Assembly (NCBI GenBank): GCA_027364825.1
Contig: DAHXOM010000002.1
Span: forward strand, 1-24,535
Direction of reading: 5' to 3'
DNA: 24,535 nucleotides
Source: a bacterium
Lineage (GTDB): Bacteria > JAMCPX01
The notes under the pieces were generated by a model. That model did not search any database, had not been told where the DNA came from, and saw only the letters and a list, made by a program, of their open reading frames with translations. Positions within the stretch are counted from its first letter, which is position 1, and the number at the start of each line of letters is the position of its first letter. This document shows, piece by piece, positions 1 to 8,406 of the stretch. A program made the position numbers and the translations under genes.

Positions 1-336
1 GTAATCATGGAATTTTTTGATGTAGGCGACCTCTTAAAATGGGCAAAAGTAAAGAGTGAAGTTGTTAAAAGCGGTAAATTCAAGGATATAGGCTCACCGT
101 TCAGGGCCATGAAACCCGACGAAAAAGAGTACTTACAATCAGTAATAGACGACGTGCTGCTTCAGTTCAAGACCGTTGTTTCGGAAAACAGGCATATACC
201 GATGGGCAATGTGAATAAAATAGCGGATGGAAGGATCTTTGCAGGGGATCAGGCACTTAAATTAGGCCTTGTTGACAAGCTGGGAGGATTACACACTGCG
301 AAAGAGCTTGCCGCAAAATTGAGCGGCATAAAATGA
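1..336 (+). CDS. sppA: Signal peptide peptidase SppA, C-terminal part (5' truncated by window edge)
   Basis: This is the C-terminal ~111 residues of a serine protease of the SppA (peptidase S49) family, which degrades cleaved signal peptides at the inner membrane. The frame is open from base 1 (V-I-M-E-F-F...), so the ATG at 7 is internal and the gene begins outside the window. The visible part has the family hallmarks: KSGKFKDIGSPFR, the region that carries the general-base lysine in SppA proteins, and ADGRIFAGDQALKLGLVDKLGG, the conserved C-terminal block, here broken only by my reading of its start (residues around 75-96). The nucleophilic serine lies upstream and cannot be checked. The gene ends in TGA 153 bp before the IHF-type gene. 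In Deltaproteobacteria sppA commonly follows rpsA, so rpsA may lie just upstream (inference). Confidence 0.9.
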   Translation, partial: VIMEFFDVGDLLKWAKVKSEVVKSGKFKDIGSPFRAMKPDEKEYLQSVIDDVLLQFKTVVSENRHIPMGNVNKIADGRIFAGDQALKLGLVDKLGGLHTAKELAAKLSGIK

Positions 337-412
337 GAACCAAAACTTGTTTACCCTTCACCGCCGAGAAAAGATTTTTACAACTTGCTTGCAAACAGTA
401 TTGCAAATGTAG

Positions 413-447
413 TCGAAGAAAGGTTGTTCGACAATAACCTCTTTCGA
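413..447 (+). other. Imperfect hairpin between sppA and the IHF-type gene
   Basis: The 153-bp gap between sppA and the next gene contains an imperfect stem. TCG (413-415), AAG (416-418) and AGGTTGTT (421-428) can pair with AATAACCT (433-440), CTT (441-443) and CGA (445-447), allowing small bulges and one G-T pair. No T-run follows, so it is a poor intrinsic terminator; it may be a processing or attenuation structure. No convincing promoter was found between it and the ATG at 490. Confidence 0.35.
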
Positions 448-489
448 TTGAGTTATATATTAAATATGCCGAAATAAGGGGGCTTAATC

Positions 490-783
490 ATGAAAAAAAG
501 TGAACTGATTGAAAGACTTGCAGAAAAATTTCCGCATATAGCTAAGGCTGATATAGAAAAAATAGTAAACAGTATGGTGGAACGGATCATAGGGGCTCTG
601 AGGAACAATGAAAGAATAGAGATCCGGGGTTTTGGGAGCCTGTTTGTTAAATTAAGGAAAGGAAGAGAGGCAAGGAACCCCAAAACGGGGATACGCCTCA
701 ATATCGACTCAAAACACGTTCCTTTCTTCAAAGCAGGAAAAGAATTAAAAGAACTCGTTAATAAAAACACCCAGGGAAAATGA
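490..783 (+). CDS. ihfB: HU/IHF family DNA-binding protein, IHF beta-like
   Basis: A 97-residue nucleoid protein of the bacterial DNA-binding (HU/IHF) family, which dimerises and bends DNA. The N-terminal block KKSELIERLAEKFP, the central ERIEIRGFGSL and the beta-arm tip RNPKTG are closest to the IHF beta subunit rather than HU; the C-terminus VPFFKAGKELKELVN is also the IHF beta type. The length is normal. The start is well supported by AAGGGGG at 476-482 upstream of ATG 490. The TGA stop overlaps the ATG of the HIT gene (ATGA), so translation is probably coupled. Sitting next to sppA it matches the rpsA-sppA-ihfB order known from Geobacter-like genomes. The assignment to IHF beta over a homodimeric HU is by motif only. 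Confidence 0.9.
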   Translation: MKKSELIERLAEKFPHIAKADIEKIVNSMVERIIGALRNNERIEIRGFGSLFVKLRKGREARNPKTGIRLNIDSKHVPFFKAGKELKELVNKNTQGK

Positions 784-1283
784 ACAGACTGTGGGCTCCA
801 TGGCGTTTAAAATATATTCTTGAAGACAGCGTTCAGGGAAAAGATAAAGTGTGTATATTCTGCTTTTATCCTTCGGCACAACAGCAGGACGATATAGAAA
901 ATCTGGTACTGTACAGAGGAAAGTTATCCTTTATCATGATGAATCGTTATCCGTACAACACGGGACACATCATGGTCGCGCCGTACCGGCACACATCATG
1001 TTTTGAGGATCTGTCAAAAGAAGAGCTTGAAGATATTTCGCTCCTTATGAAAGCAGGCATTCATGCCCTGAAAGATTCGTTCGCACCCGAAGGGCTCAAT
1101 ATAGGCATAAACCAGGGCAAGATTGCCGGTGCAGGCTATGAAGAGCATATCCATGTCCATATAGTTCCACGATGGAATGGGGATACAAATTTTATGCCCG
1201 TTGTGGGCGATACAAAGGTACTCCCGGAATCACTCACCGATACCTATGACAGGATAAAGGAAAAACTGCATGAAGCTTATTAA
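780..1283 (+). CDS. HIT family nucleotide hydrolase / Ap4A phosphorylase-like
   Basis: A 167-residue histidine-triad protein that would cleave dinucleoside polyphosphates or nucleotide conjugates. The triad is EEHIHVHIVPRW, with His123, His125 and His127; the middle histidine is the nucleophile in the family. An N-terminal MNRLWAPWR block and the CIFC pair (Cys25, Cys28) are typical of the longer HIT branch that includes the mycobacterial Ap4A phosphorylase Rv2613c. It starts inside the stop of the IHF-type gene (ATGA overlap) and its own 3' end overlaps the LapA-like gene by 14 bp, so the three genes are very likely one transcript. Hydrolase versus phosphorylase activity cannot be decided from sequence. 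Confidence 0.9.
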   Translation: MNRLWAPWRLKYILEDSVQGKDKVCIFCFYPSAQQQDDIENLVLYRGKLSFIMMNRYPYNTGHIMVAPYRHTSCFEDLSKEELEDISLLMKAGIHALKDSFAPEGLNIGINQGKIAGAGYEEHIHVHIVPRWNGDTNFMPVVGDTKVLPESLTDTYDRIKEKLHEAY

Positions 1284-1611
1284 GCAAATAATTACCGTCC
1301 TTTTTTTAATACTTTTGTTCCTGGTACTTTATCAAAACTATGATGCATTGCAGCAGGCATTCTCATTTAAACTCAATTTATACTTTATCGGATGGTATAC
1401 ATCAAAACTGCCGGTATGGCTGATCATCCTGATAGCATTTGCCTGCGGTTACGGCGTCGCCTACCTAACTGGCTTCATTCAAAGAATAACTTACAAAAAA
1501 AGGATAAAACAGATTGAGCTTGAACTTCAGGCAGCAAACACACCATCGTCCTTAAAGAACCAGACTACAGAGATCGACCAGTCTTCAGAGAACAAAAGTG
1601 CCCCCCGTTAG
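1270..1611 (+). CDS. LapA-domain (DUF1049) inner-membrane protein
   Basis: A 113-residue membrane protein of the LapA / DUF1049 type. Two hydrophobic segments are visible, about residues 4-21 and 48-68, followed by a charged, probably coiled-coil stretch (KKRIKQIELELQAA, about 76-89) and a polar tail. In Enterobacteria LapA works with LapB in lipopolysaccharide assembly control; no lapB is present here, so a conserved membrane or envelope role is all that can be said. The gene overlaps the end of the HIT gene by 14 bp. Its last two codons and TAG stop lie inside the left arm of a 15-bp inverted repeat (1603-1617), so the C-terminus may have been altered by insertion of that element. Confidence 0.75.
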   Translation: MKLIKQIITVLFLILLFLVLYQNYDALQQAFSFKLNLYFIGWYTSKLPVWLIILIAFACGYGVAYLTGFIQRITYKKRIKQIELELQAANTPSSLKNQTTEIDQSSENKSAPR

Positions 1612-1698
1612 AAAATTTGTTGATTGAATAGTATCCTGTTCTGAGGGCTGAGAAATGAAACATTATACACATGAAATATCGGTAATTTTCTAACGGGG
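1603..1698. repeat. 96-bp element bounded by 15-bp perfect inverted repeats
   Basis: CCCCGTTAGAAAATT at 1603-1617 is the exact reverse complement of AATTTTCTAACGGGG at 1684-1698, with 66 bp between. The left arm includes the lapA-like stop codon. No T-run follows the right arm, so it is not a canonical terminator. No target-site duplication is evident in the flanking bases. It could be a MITE-like insertion or a long-range stem in the transcript. Confidence 0.6.
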
Positions 1699-1733
1699 TA
1701 CGCTTTATAGAAATGGAGTAAAAGGTGAACTTT

Positions 1734-2798
1734 ATGGCGAAATCGAACTGGTTACTGTACGGTGCCAACGGGTACACAGGACAGCTTGTTGCAGAGGAAG
1801 CATTACGGAAGGGGCATAAACCCATCCTTGCCGGGCGTTCAGAAGACAAAATCAGACCTATTGCCGAACGAACAGGGCTGGATTACGTGATCGCAGATTT
1901 AACAGATCGAAATTCTTTAAACAAGGCTTTGTCAGGCATAGAACTGGTATTCAATGCAGCGGGCCCATTCATTCATACAAGCGCCCCGATAATCAAGGCG
2001 TGTCTGGAGTACGGTATTCATTATACGGATATTACCGGCGAGATCCCGGTATTCCAGAATATCTTTTCTTTCGACAGCCTGGCAAAGAAAAAAGGGATAG
2101 TTCTCATGTCGGGCATAGGGTTCGATATTATACCGACCGATTGCCTTGCACGCTACGTAACTGAACGGGTACCCGGGGCAGTCGGATTGGAGCTTGCATT
2201 TGCAGGCCTTGAGCATATAAGTCCGGGAACCATGAAGACCATGGTGGAGATGATCCCCGGCGGAGGATTGGTACGCAGGAACGGCAAGCTTATCGGTTAT
2301 CCTCTCGGCAAGGGTGCCAAAAAGGTAATGTTTCCCGACGGAGAACACACCGTAATTCCCATACTCTGGGGAGATCTGGAAACCGCATACCATTCGACCG
2401 GAGTGCAAAATATCACGACATATATGGCTTATCCAAATTACATGATTCGATTCCTGCCGGCAGGTATATCCATTATGCAGAAGCTGTTTGCGAGTAAGAT
2501 GATCCAGCGTGCGGCACAAAAGATAATCGATATGACTGTCAAAGGCCCGGGTAAGGATGCAAGGGAAAAAGACAGGTCGTATGTCTGGGCAAGGGCTGTT
2601 GATGCCAAAGGAAACGAAAAACAGGCATGGCTCGACATACCAGAAACCTATCTCTTTACAGCCGTCGCAAGCGTTCTGACCATAGAAAAAATCCTTGCAT
2701 TGCATCCACGGGGCGCACTCACGCCTGCTATGGCATTCGGGGCCGATTTCGTTCTGGAAATTCAGGGCACGAAGCGCTATGACACCTTACCCGGTTAA
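1734..2798 (+). CDS. Saccharopine dehydrogenase-like / trans-acting enoyl reductase family oxidoreductase
   Basis: A ~354-residue NAD(P)-dependent reductase. The N-terminus WLLYGANGYTGQLVAEEAL with a following AGRSEDK is the Rossmann fold of the saccharopine dehydrogenase NADP-binding domain in the branch annotated as trans-acting enoyl reductases, which includes mycobacterial Rv2953. Members often reduce enoyl or acyl intermediates in lipid metabolism; the substrate here is unknown. I chose ATG 1734, since AAAGGTGA just upstream matches the 16S anti-SD; a GTG at 1725 behind GGAG (1715-1718) would add three residues. It stands alone on the plus strand, convergent with the thiolase ending at 2972. 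The 173-bp gap between them has only a weak GTTGTT/AACAAC stem. Confidence 0.8.
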   Translation: MAKSNWLLYGANGYTGQLVAEEALRKGHKPILAGRSEDKIRPIAERTGLDYVIADLTDRNSLNKALSGIELVFNAAGPFIHTSAPIIKACLEYGIHYTDITGEIPVFQNIFSFDSLAKKKGIVLMSGIGFDIIPTDCLARYVTERVPGAVGLELAFAGLEHISPGTMKTMVEMIPGGGLVRRNGKLIGYPLGKGAKKVMFPDGEHTVIPILWGDLETAYHSTGVQNITTYMAYPNYMIRFLPAGISIMQKLFASKMIQRAAQKIIDMTVKGPGKDAREKDRSYVWARAVDAKGNEKQAWLDIPETYLFTAVASVLTIEKILALHPRGALTPAMAFGADFVLEIQGTKRYDTLPG

Positions 2799-2971
2799 AC
2801 CGGGGAAATGCATTCAAGGAATTTCTGCGCGGACAGCTTCTTATCGGTATGAGAGAAAAGCATTCGTTGGTACGAGACCCGGTTCACGAAAGAGCGTTGT
2901 TGTACGAGCAGAGGCGAACAACTCTTCCCTCTCTTATTCGTTTCACAATATTTCTCATTGTATTTCCCTGA

Positions 2972-4210
2972 TTAAACCTTCTCAAAGATATTGATGCACA
3001 TGGCTGCCTCCTCGACGCCGATAAAACCTCCGCCGTTTTCGGTCAGGGCTATCTTTGCACCTTCAACCTGCCGCTTTCCCGCTTCTCCCCTGAGCTGAAC
3101 AATCTCTTCGTATATCTGGGCAAGGCCGGACGCTCCGACCGGATGCCCCCTTGATTCAAGCCCTCCCGAGGTATTTATGGGCAGCCTGCCCCCGAGCTTC
3201 GTTGCACCGGATTCCGCAAAGACACCGCCCTCTCCCAGAGGACAGAACCCCATTGCCTCAGCCTGGTGCAGTTCACCGTATGCCGTTGCATCGTGGAGCT
3301 CCGCCGTATCGATGTCCTGAGGCCCGAGCCCTGCCTTTTCATATGCCTGTTTTGACAGCCTCATTCCGATGTCGGGTGCGTCGATATCCCGATCTATACC
3401 TGATGCAAGTACGGATGCACGGACCCGGACAGGTCTTGCCCCCTTGAGCTTTTTCAGAAATTTTCCGGAACACAGAATTGCAGCTGCTGCGCCGTCACCA
3501 ACCGGTGCACACATCTGGCGAGTTAACGGGTATGAGACAAGTTTATCATGTAATACCTCTTCAACGGTCATGGACTTCTGGTACTGTGCAAGGGGGTTCA
3601 TTGATGCGTGCCAGTGGTTCTTTGCAGCAATAACGGCAAGCTGATTCTGCGTAGAGCCGAACCTCTTCATGTGCCACTTTGCCCCCATTGCATAAGCATC
3701 CATGAATATGCTCCTCTCGTCACCGGCTTCCATCTTATCGGGCGGAATCACGGTATTGAATTCTTTACTCATCTCCATAAATCTGTTCATATTATTTTCT
3801 GCGTCCTCAATGTCCATGGACGTTGCATACGCCTGCAAAGACAAGAACTTGTCCGGGTTCGATATCTTCTCCGAGCCAAGGGCAAGCACCACATCGTACA
3901 TACCGGCCTTGATGCCCGCGTATCCGAGATAAAGGGCTGTGGAAGCACCTGCACAGGCATTCTCGACGGACGCAATGGGTATACCCTGAATGCCCATTCC
4001 CCTGAGTATCACCTGGCCTTTTATAGAATGCTGGTTGGAAAACATTCCCCAGTAAGAATTTGATACAAAAGCTGCCTGAAGCTGGCCCTTTTCAAGTCCT
4101 GCATCCTGTAACGCAAGGCTGACCGCTTCATGCGCCATGCTCTTCACGGTCTTGTCTGCAAACTTGCCGAACCGTATCATCCCGATGCCTATCACATAAA
4201 CATCATCCAT
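2972..4210 (-). CDS. SCP-x / lipid-transfer-protein type thiolase
   Basis: A 412-residue thiolase-superfamily protein of the type found as the N-terminal half of eukaryotic SCP-x and in actinobacterial Ltp proteins; it would cleave a 3-ketoacyl-CoA in the last step of beta-oxidation. The nucleophile is Cys86 in VENACAGAS, and the C-terminal loop SRGHPVGASG carries His356. The third motif is HDATAYGE (His306), as in SCP-x-type enzymes, rather than the CxG of FadA-type thiolases. GAAAGGAG lies 6 bp before the ATG. It is the last gene of the minus-strand operon starting at 8971, and a separate SCP2-like gene is the first. Some Ltp relatives are aldolases on steroid side chains, so a retro-aldol role is possible. 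Confidence 0.85.
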   Translation of the reverse strand: MDDVYVIGIGMIRFGKFADKTVKSMAHEAVSLALQDAGLEKGQLQAAFVSNSYWGMFSNQHSIKGQVILRGMGIQGIPIASVENACAGASTALYLGYAGIKAGMYDVVLALGSEKISNPDKFLSLQAYATSMDIEDAENNMNRFMEMSKEFNTVIPPDKMEAGDERSIFMDAYAMGAKWHMKRFGSTQNQLAVIAAKNHWHASMNPLAQYQKSMTVEEVLHDKLVSYPLTRQMCAPVGDGAAAAILCSGKFLKKLKGARPVRVRASVLASGIDRDIDAPDIGMRLSKQAYEKAGLGPQDIDTAELHDATAYGELHQAEAMGFCPLGEGGVFAESGATKLGGRLPINTSGGLESRGHPVGASGLAQIYEEIVQLRGEAGKRQVEGAKIALTENGGGFIGVEEAAMCINIFEKV

Positions 4211-4261
4211 GGAAAACTCCTTTCGAGTATTGAATTCTTAACTCTTCAACTCCTTGACTTT

Positions 4262-5263
4262 CTACCTTGTGAACCATCTCACCGGTATATCTTCCCGGGG
4301 AACCGCGCGATCCGTCTTCACCTTTGCATACCCGACCGCAATCGTCGTTACAACCTTCCACGGGTACTTTATGCCGAACTTTTTTCTCATCCCCGGCAGA
4401 TAACCGAAGGCAGTTGCTGCATATCCGTTGTAACAGGTACCGAGCCCCAGCGCATGGGCTGTCAGCACTATATTCTGGGCACAGATGCCTGCATCGAGGT
4501 TGGGATCGCTGATGCACCGTTTGTACATGAGAATAAGGATCAGTGCAGGTGCACCATAAAACAGGTTGCTGTCCCTGCGGGCAGCCTTGTCCAGAGGGAA
4601 AAATGGCCTTTGGTCCATCTGGTTTACCATAAAGTAGCTCATAACCGTGGAGATTATCCTTTTGAATAAATTCGGGTTCAGATAGAGATTCTTGAACCAT
4701 TGTAATATCTTCATAGAACGGACCTCTATTTCTCTGATAAGTTTTGTGTCCGTTATCGCAACAAACATAAACGGCATGTTGTTCCCTGCTGTGGGTGAAT
4801 ACCTGCCGGCCTCCATTATCCTGTGAAGCAGTGCTTCCGGAACAGGCGTATCCTTGAAAATCCTATTGGAACGCCGCCGGTATATGACCCTCTCTACCTC
4901 GGTCAGCTCTTTTTCTATCTCGCTATAAGGAACGTTCCTGTCCTGAAAAGGCATCGGCTCCCTGAGAACGGAATCCTTGGCGGTCTTGTATCTGCCGCTG
5001 ATTACCTTATACCCGCCCGACATACTTATCGAGTGGCTGGGGCATACAGCAATGCAGTTGTAACAGTTTATACAGGCCTTATCAAATCCCCCTACCCCGG
5101 CTACATACGGCATGCCTGTCTTCGAACTCCATTTAATCGTACCGGTAGGACATGTTTCGAAACAGAACCTGCATTTGCTCCCGATGCAAGTTTCCTTATC
5201 GTTGTTCCACTGCGGCCACGTGGCTTCCGGCGCGTATGCCTTCCTGTATCTTTCAAACATCAT
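4262..5263 (-). CDS. Ferredoxin-nitroreductase fusion (2x[4Fe-4S] + FMN nitroreductase domain)
   Basis: A 333-residue fusion. Residues ~20-80 form a ferredoxin domain with two cluster motifs: Cys26-x4-Cys31-x2-Cys34-x3-Cys38-Pro and Cys64-x2-Cys67-x2-Cys70-x3-Cys74-Pro. Residues ~125-330 form an FMN-binding nitroreductase domain, with RRRSNRIF (129-136) and AGRYSPTAGNNMPF at the flavin site. Electrons probably pass from the clusters to FMN, and the enzyme could use ferredoxin-level reductant in an anaerobe. The physiological substrate is unknown; nitroaromatics are only the test substrates of the family. It lies 18 bp after the acyl-CoA ligase and 51 bp before the thiolase on the same strand, so it is likely co-transcribed with lipid catabolic genes. 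Met1 and Met2 are both possible starts. Confidence 0.85.
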   Translation of the reverse strand: MMFERYRKAYAPEATWPQWNNDKETCIGSKCRFCFETCPTGTIKWSSKTGMPYVAGVGGFDKACINCYNCIAVCPSHSISMSGGYKVISGRYKTAKDSVLREPMPFQDRNVPYSEIEKELTEVERVIYRRRSNRIFKDTPVPEALLHRIMEAGRYSPTAGNNMPFMFVAITDTKLIREIEVRSMKILQWFKNLYLNPNLFKRIISTVMSYFMVNQMDQRPFFPLDKAARRDSNLFYGAPALILILMYKRCISDPNLDAGICAQNIVLTAHALGLGTCYNGYAATAFGYLPGMRKKFGIKYPWKVVTTIAVGYAKVKTDRAVPREDIPVRWFTR

Positions 5264-5281
5264 ATCTTGTTCTCCATCCTC

Positions 5282-6871
5282 TCAGGACTTATACACATTG
5301 TCTGCAGACGTATTAAAGGTACTCCTCAACATGATATCAAGGGGCTTTTCGGAAATGGTCTTGGGTATTTCTTTGACTATCTGGATATAGGACGGTACTG
5401 CGTTGGGGGTTAATTTTTCTCTGCACATTCCGAATATATCGGCGGGTTTTATCACCGTACCTTCAAAAGGTACAATTGCGGCGACCAGATCGCTCTCACC
5501 GGGTGCCCCGGTCGATGAGGGTATACCGTACACACAAACCTCGGAAACATCGGGATGCTCCCCTATAATCTTTTCGATATAATCTGGCTGAATGAATTCT
5601 CCCTGCCTTCTCAACCCCCCTCCCCTCCTGTAATCAAAAAAGATATATCCATTTTCATCCGTGTGTCCCATATCACCCGTCCTTAACCAGCCTCCCCTTG
5701 TCTTTTCCTCGGATGCCTTTTTGTTTTTGTAATAGGTGACCTCAGCATTCTCGCCGGCCATCTTCCAGACTATTTCTCCGGTAACGTGGGGAGGACATTC
5801 CTTATCGCTGTCATCGAATATCTTCATCTCCATGAGACCTTCCAGCGGTTTGCCGAAAGAGCCGAGGGGACCCTCACCGGGCGTTTTGTGGGCAAACCCT
5901 CCTTCGACAGCACCATACCATTCATGGATCGAGACCTTGAATCTTTTCTCGAATGCCTGCCATATCGACTTTGGAGTACCAGCACTGATGACAACCTTTA
6001 CCGGATTATCCGCATCGTTCGGTTTGACGGGCTCATTGAAGATCCCGGACATCATGCCTCCCAGCAGGGAAAAAGTGGTCACACCGTATTTCCTGCATAC
6101 GTCCCAGATCCTGCTCTTGGTGAATTGAGGACTGATAACTGCCTGAACGCCCATTGCCAGGGCAGGCACCATGGTCACTGCCTGTGCATTCCCGTGGGTA
6201 AAGGACAAACCCGTATACAGGACATCCTTTTCCGTATAGCCCCATACTAACTGGGAGAGCAGTGCATAAGAGCCGAAGCGATCCTGCTTTACAACGACAC
6301 CTTTGGGGTCACCGGTCGTGCCCGAGGTAAAGATTATCTCGAGGGGGTGGGATGGATCGGTGCTGACAGGCGATAGTACAGGAACTATGTTGTTTTCTAT
6401 AATTTCATTTAAAAACGGAAATACATCCAGAAGACCTTTTCGGATGCCGGCCTTTATCCCCGGCTTTCTCACAAGGTATATATTTCTCAGATCGGGCAAG
6501 TCCGCCTTCAGCGCGAGGATACCCTGCAGGTTATCCTCTGTCGTAAAAACAGCTTTAACGCCGGAAAATCCGAGCATGTACCTGAGTCGTTCTCCCCTGG
6601 AACGGGGGTCAATGGGAACAGCTGTTGCACCAACTATCGATGCCGCAGAAAGGAGATAGACAAACTCGGGATAGTTCCGCATCACGATGCCGAAAGCATC
6701 TCCGGGGCCGATGCCGATACGTTTTAATTCTCCGGCAACCTTAACAGCATTCTTGTACAGGGTACTGTAGGTAATCCGTTCATCTCCAAGTTCTCCGTAT
6801 TCAAAAATAAAGACCTCTTTGTCCGGGGCCTCGCTGTTTTTTACAACCAGAATATTCGATAAAAAATCCAT
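5282..6871 (-). CDS. AMP-dependent acyl-CoA synthetase/ligase (CaiC-like)
   Basis: A 529-residue ANL-family adenylate-forming enzyme that would activate a carboxylic acid to its CoA thioester with ATP. Motifs in order: IIFTSGTTGDPKGVV (179-193, phosphate loop), YGAVEGG (319-325), GWLRTGD (394-400), and the C-terminal ISEKPLD with the probable adenylation lysine Lys509. The hinge motif is an unusual FFDYRRGGGLRRQGEF (411-426) where most members have a DRxKD...GEN pattern; this resembles the crotonobetaine/carnitine-CoA ligase branch. AAAGG precedes the ATG closely. It lies between an acyl-CoA dehydrogenase and the nitroreductase fusion on the same strand. The substrate (fatty, branched, bile or aromatic acid) cannot be read from sequence. 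Confidence 0.88.
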   Translation of the reverse strand: MDFLSNILVVKNSEAPDKEVFIFEYGELGDERITYSTLYKNAVKVAGELKRIGIGPGDAFGIVMRNYPEFVYLLSAASIVGATAVPIDPRSRGERLRYMLGFSGVKAVFTTEDNLQGILALKADLPDLRNIYLVRKPGIKAGIRKGLLDVFPFLNEIIENNIVPVLSPVSTDPSHPLEIIFTSGTTGDPKGVVVKQDRFGSYALLSQLVWGYTEKDVLYTGLSFTHGNAQAVTMVPALAMGVQAVISPQFTKSRIWDVCRKYGVTTFSLLGGMMSGIFNEPVKPNDADNPVKVVISAGTPKSIWQAFEKRFKVSIHEWYGAVEGGFAHKTPGEGPLGSFGKPLEGLMEMKIFDDSDKECPPHVTGEIVWKMAGENAEVTYYKNKKASEEKTRGGWLRTGDMGHTDENGYIFFDYRRGGGLRRQGEFIQPDYIEKIIGEHPDVSEVCVYGIPSSTGAPGESDLVAAIVPFEGTVIKPADIFGMCREKLTPNAVPSYIQIVKEIPKTISEKPLDIMLRSTFNTSADNVYKS

Positions 6872-6917
6872 ACGCCTTTTACTCTATTAATCCAAAAGCA
6901 TTAAATAATATTTCAAT

Positions 6918-7039
6918 GTTATTGCGAGAAGCATTTTTTTTTGCGACGAAGCAATCTCCCGATACTGGTGGATTGCTTCACTTCGTTCGCAATGACACCC
7001 AAGCCCCCAGCTCCGCTGCATGCCACTCCTCGCAATGAC
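6918..7039. repeat. REP-like intergenic palindromic repeat cluster
   Basis: The 191-bp gap between the ligase and the acyl-CoA dehydrogenase holds GTTATTGCGAGAAGC (6918-6932) and GCGACGAAGCAATCTCC (6943-6959), facing GGATTGCTTCACTTCG then TTCGCAATGAC (6970-6996), which is close to their reverse complement. A further half-site CTCGCAATGACA lies at 7029-7040. The same motif family recurs at 8407-8460. Such TCATTGCGAG...GCAATC repeats are dispersed in many bacterial genomes. It may act as mRNA stabiliser or terminator within the operon. Confidence 0.7.
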
Positions 7040-7062
7040 ATGCCAATTATTGTGTTTACCAT

Positions 7063-8298
7063 TCATTCTTCACTCTTCGCAATCAACTCGCCCGCGAAAA
7101 TCGCAAGCGAATCATTGGACCCGTCCTCGATCATGGAAGCCCGGGCATCCCTGAGCAGTTTCTCGATATAATAATCCTTTGCTATCCCATAACCGCCGAA
7201 TATCATAGAGGCTTCATGAGCAACCTTGAAGGCGGCCTCGGTACAAAAAATCTTCGAGGTTATGGAGTACTTCGTGTCCGGCGGCGAGTTGGTAAGATTA
7301 TAGACCAGTACACTGCGGGAAAGCGCGCGTGCAGCCTCGACAAGCTTGAACATATGTAAAAGCTTATGCCGGATAAATTCGTGCTCTATGAGCGGCTTGC
7401 CGCCCTGCACCCTCTGCTTCGCATAATTCAGCGCCTCTTCATACGCTGCCTGTGCAACGCCCGTTAAAAATGCTCCCATGGAGCCGTTTGCCGTTGCAAG
7501 GGTAATGTCTGTTATCGCCTCGTATGCCTCAGGGTCTATGATCATGTTGTCCTGGGGTATCCGGACATTATCAAAGATGATCTCCCCCTGATTCAGTGCC
7601 CTTTGCCCCATTTTGTTCAGCGGTTTTCCCTTACTGACCCCGGGCAGATTCGTCGGAACGATGCAGATACCCCCGCCTGCCATACCCATGGACGGGTCTA
7701 TATTCAAAAACACGGTCGCATGGGTGGATATCGTACCGCACGAGACCCATGATGAGGTGGTCCCGTTGACCACCCATTCGTTACCGTCCCTGCGCGCCGT
7801 AATATCACCTTTTATCTTCGGATCCTTGAATTGATCCGTACCCACCGCAAGTGTATCGGAACCGAAATTCGGCTGGGTAATGGCCCAGCATCCGATGAAT
7901 TTTGCCTCTTTGTCCTTCGTGTAGGGATAGACAAAATTATCGAGCAGGTAATCCGTGGGTGCAAGCATGGACAGGAATGCCGGAAACGTTGCAACCCCGA
8001 GTGCAATCGCAAAATCGATGCTGCCCCACCCGAGTTCTTCCTCTACGATGTGAACGCCGAGCGGCGACAGGCCGAGACCTCCATAAGACTCCGGGAGGAG
8101 GAATGTATGCAGTCCCATATCATACGCCTGCCTGAAAACATCCCAGAACAACGAGTCTTTTTTTATCACATCCTCGGGTGACAGCTTATCAAGCTTGATA
8201 CTCGCGGGTCTGAGCACCTCGCGTGCGAATTCATGAACGCTGTTTTTTATCGCTATCTCGTCATCCGTCAAATTTACATTGAGTTCTTTGTACGGCAT
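7063..8298 (-). CDS. Acyl-CoA dehydrogenase
   Basis: A 411-residue FAD-dependent acyl-CoA dehydrogenase, which introduces the alpha-beta double bond in an acyl-CoA. The N-terminal helical domain, the AITQPNFGSDT flavin/substrate segment and the C-terminal FGGYGIAKDYYIEKLLRDAR helix are all present. The catalytic-base position is MIEDGSND (Glu391), where MCAD-type enzymes have a Y-E-G-T motif, so the base is retained but the surrounding loop differs. The start is secure: AGGAGGAGAGAG lies directly before the ATG. It follows the SCP2-like gene on the minus strand across a 190-bp gap with a REP-like repeat, and precedes the ligase. Length is normal to slightly long for the family. Chain-length specificity is unknown. 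Confidence 0.92.
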   Translation of the reverse strand: MPYKELNVNLTDDEIAIKNSVHEFAREVLRPASIKLDKLSPEDVIKKDSLFWDVFRQAYDMGLHTFLLPESYGGLGLSPLGVHIVEEELGWGSIDFAIALGVATFPAFLSMLAPTDYLLDNFVYPYTKDKEAKFIGCWAITQPNFGSDTLAVGTDQFKDPKIKGDITARRDGNEWVVNGTTSSWVSCGTISTHATVFLNIDPSMGMAGGGICIVPTNLPGVSKGKPLNKMGQRALNQGEIIFDNVRIPQDNMIIDPEAYEAITDITLATANGSMGAFLTGVAQAAYEEALNYAKQRVQGGKPLIEHEFIRHKLLHMFKLVEAARALSRSVLVYNLTNSPPDTKYSITSKIFCTEAAFKVAHEASMIFGGYGIAKDYYIEKLLRDARASMIEDGSNDSLAIFAGELIAKSEE

Positions 8299-8406
8299 CT
8301 CTCTCCTCCTTTTCTGGCTCTTTCTCCATTCAAAACAAGAACGGACTTTTCTTAACCATCACACCTCTGATATGCGACTATCAATAACAACCTCATCCGG
8401 TAAACG

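Noticed and set aside
1932..2705. Long minus-strand frame opposite the trans-acting reductase
   Set aside because: It is antisense to a gene with clear family motifs and has none of its own.
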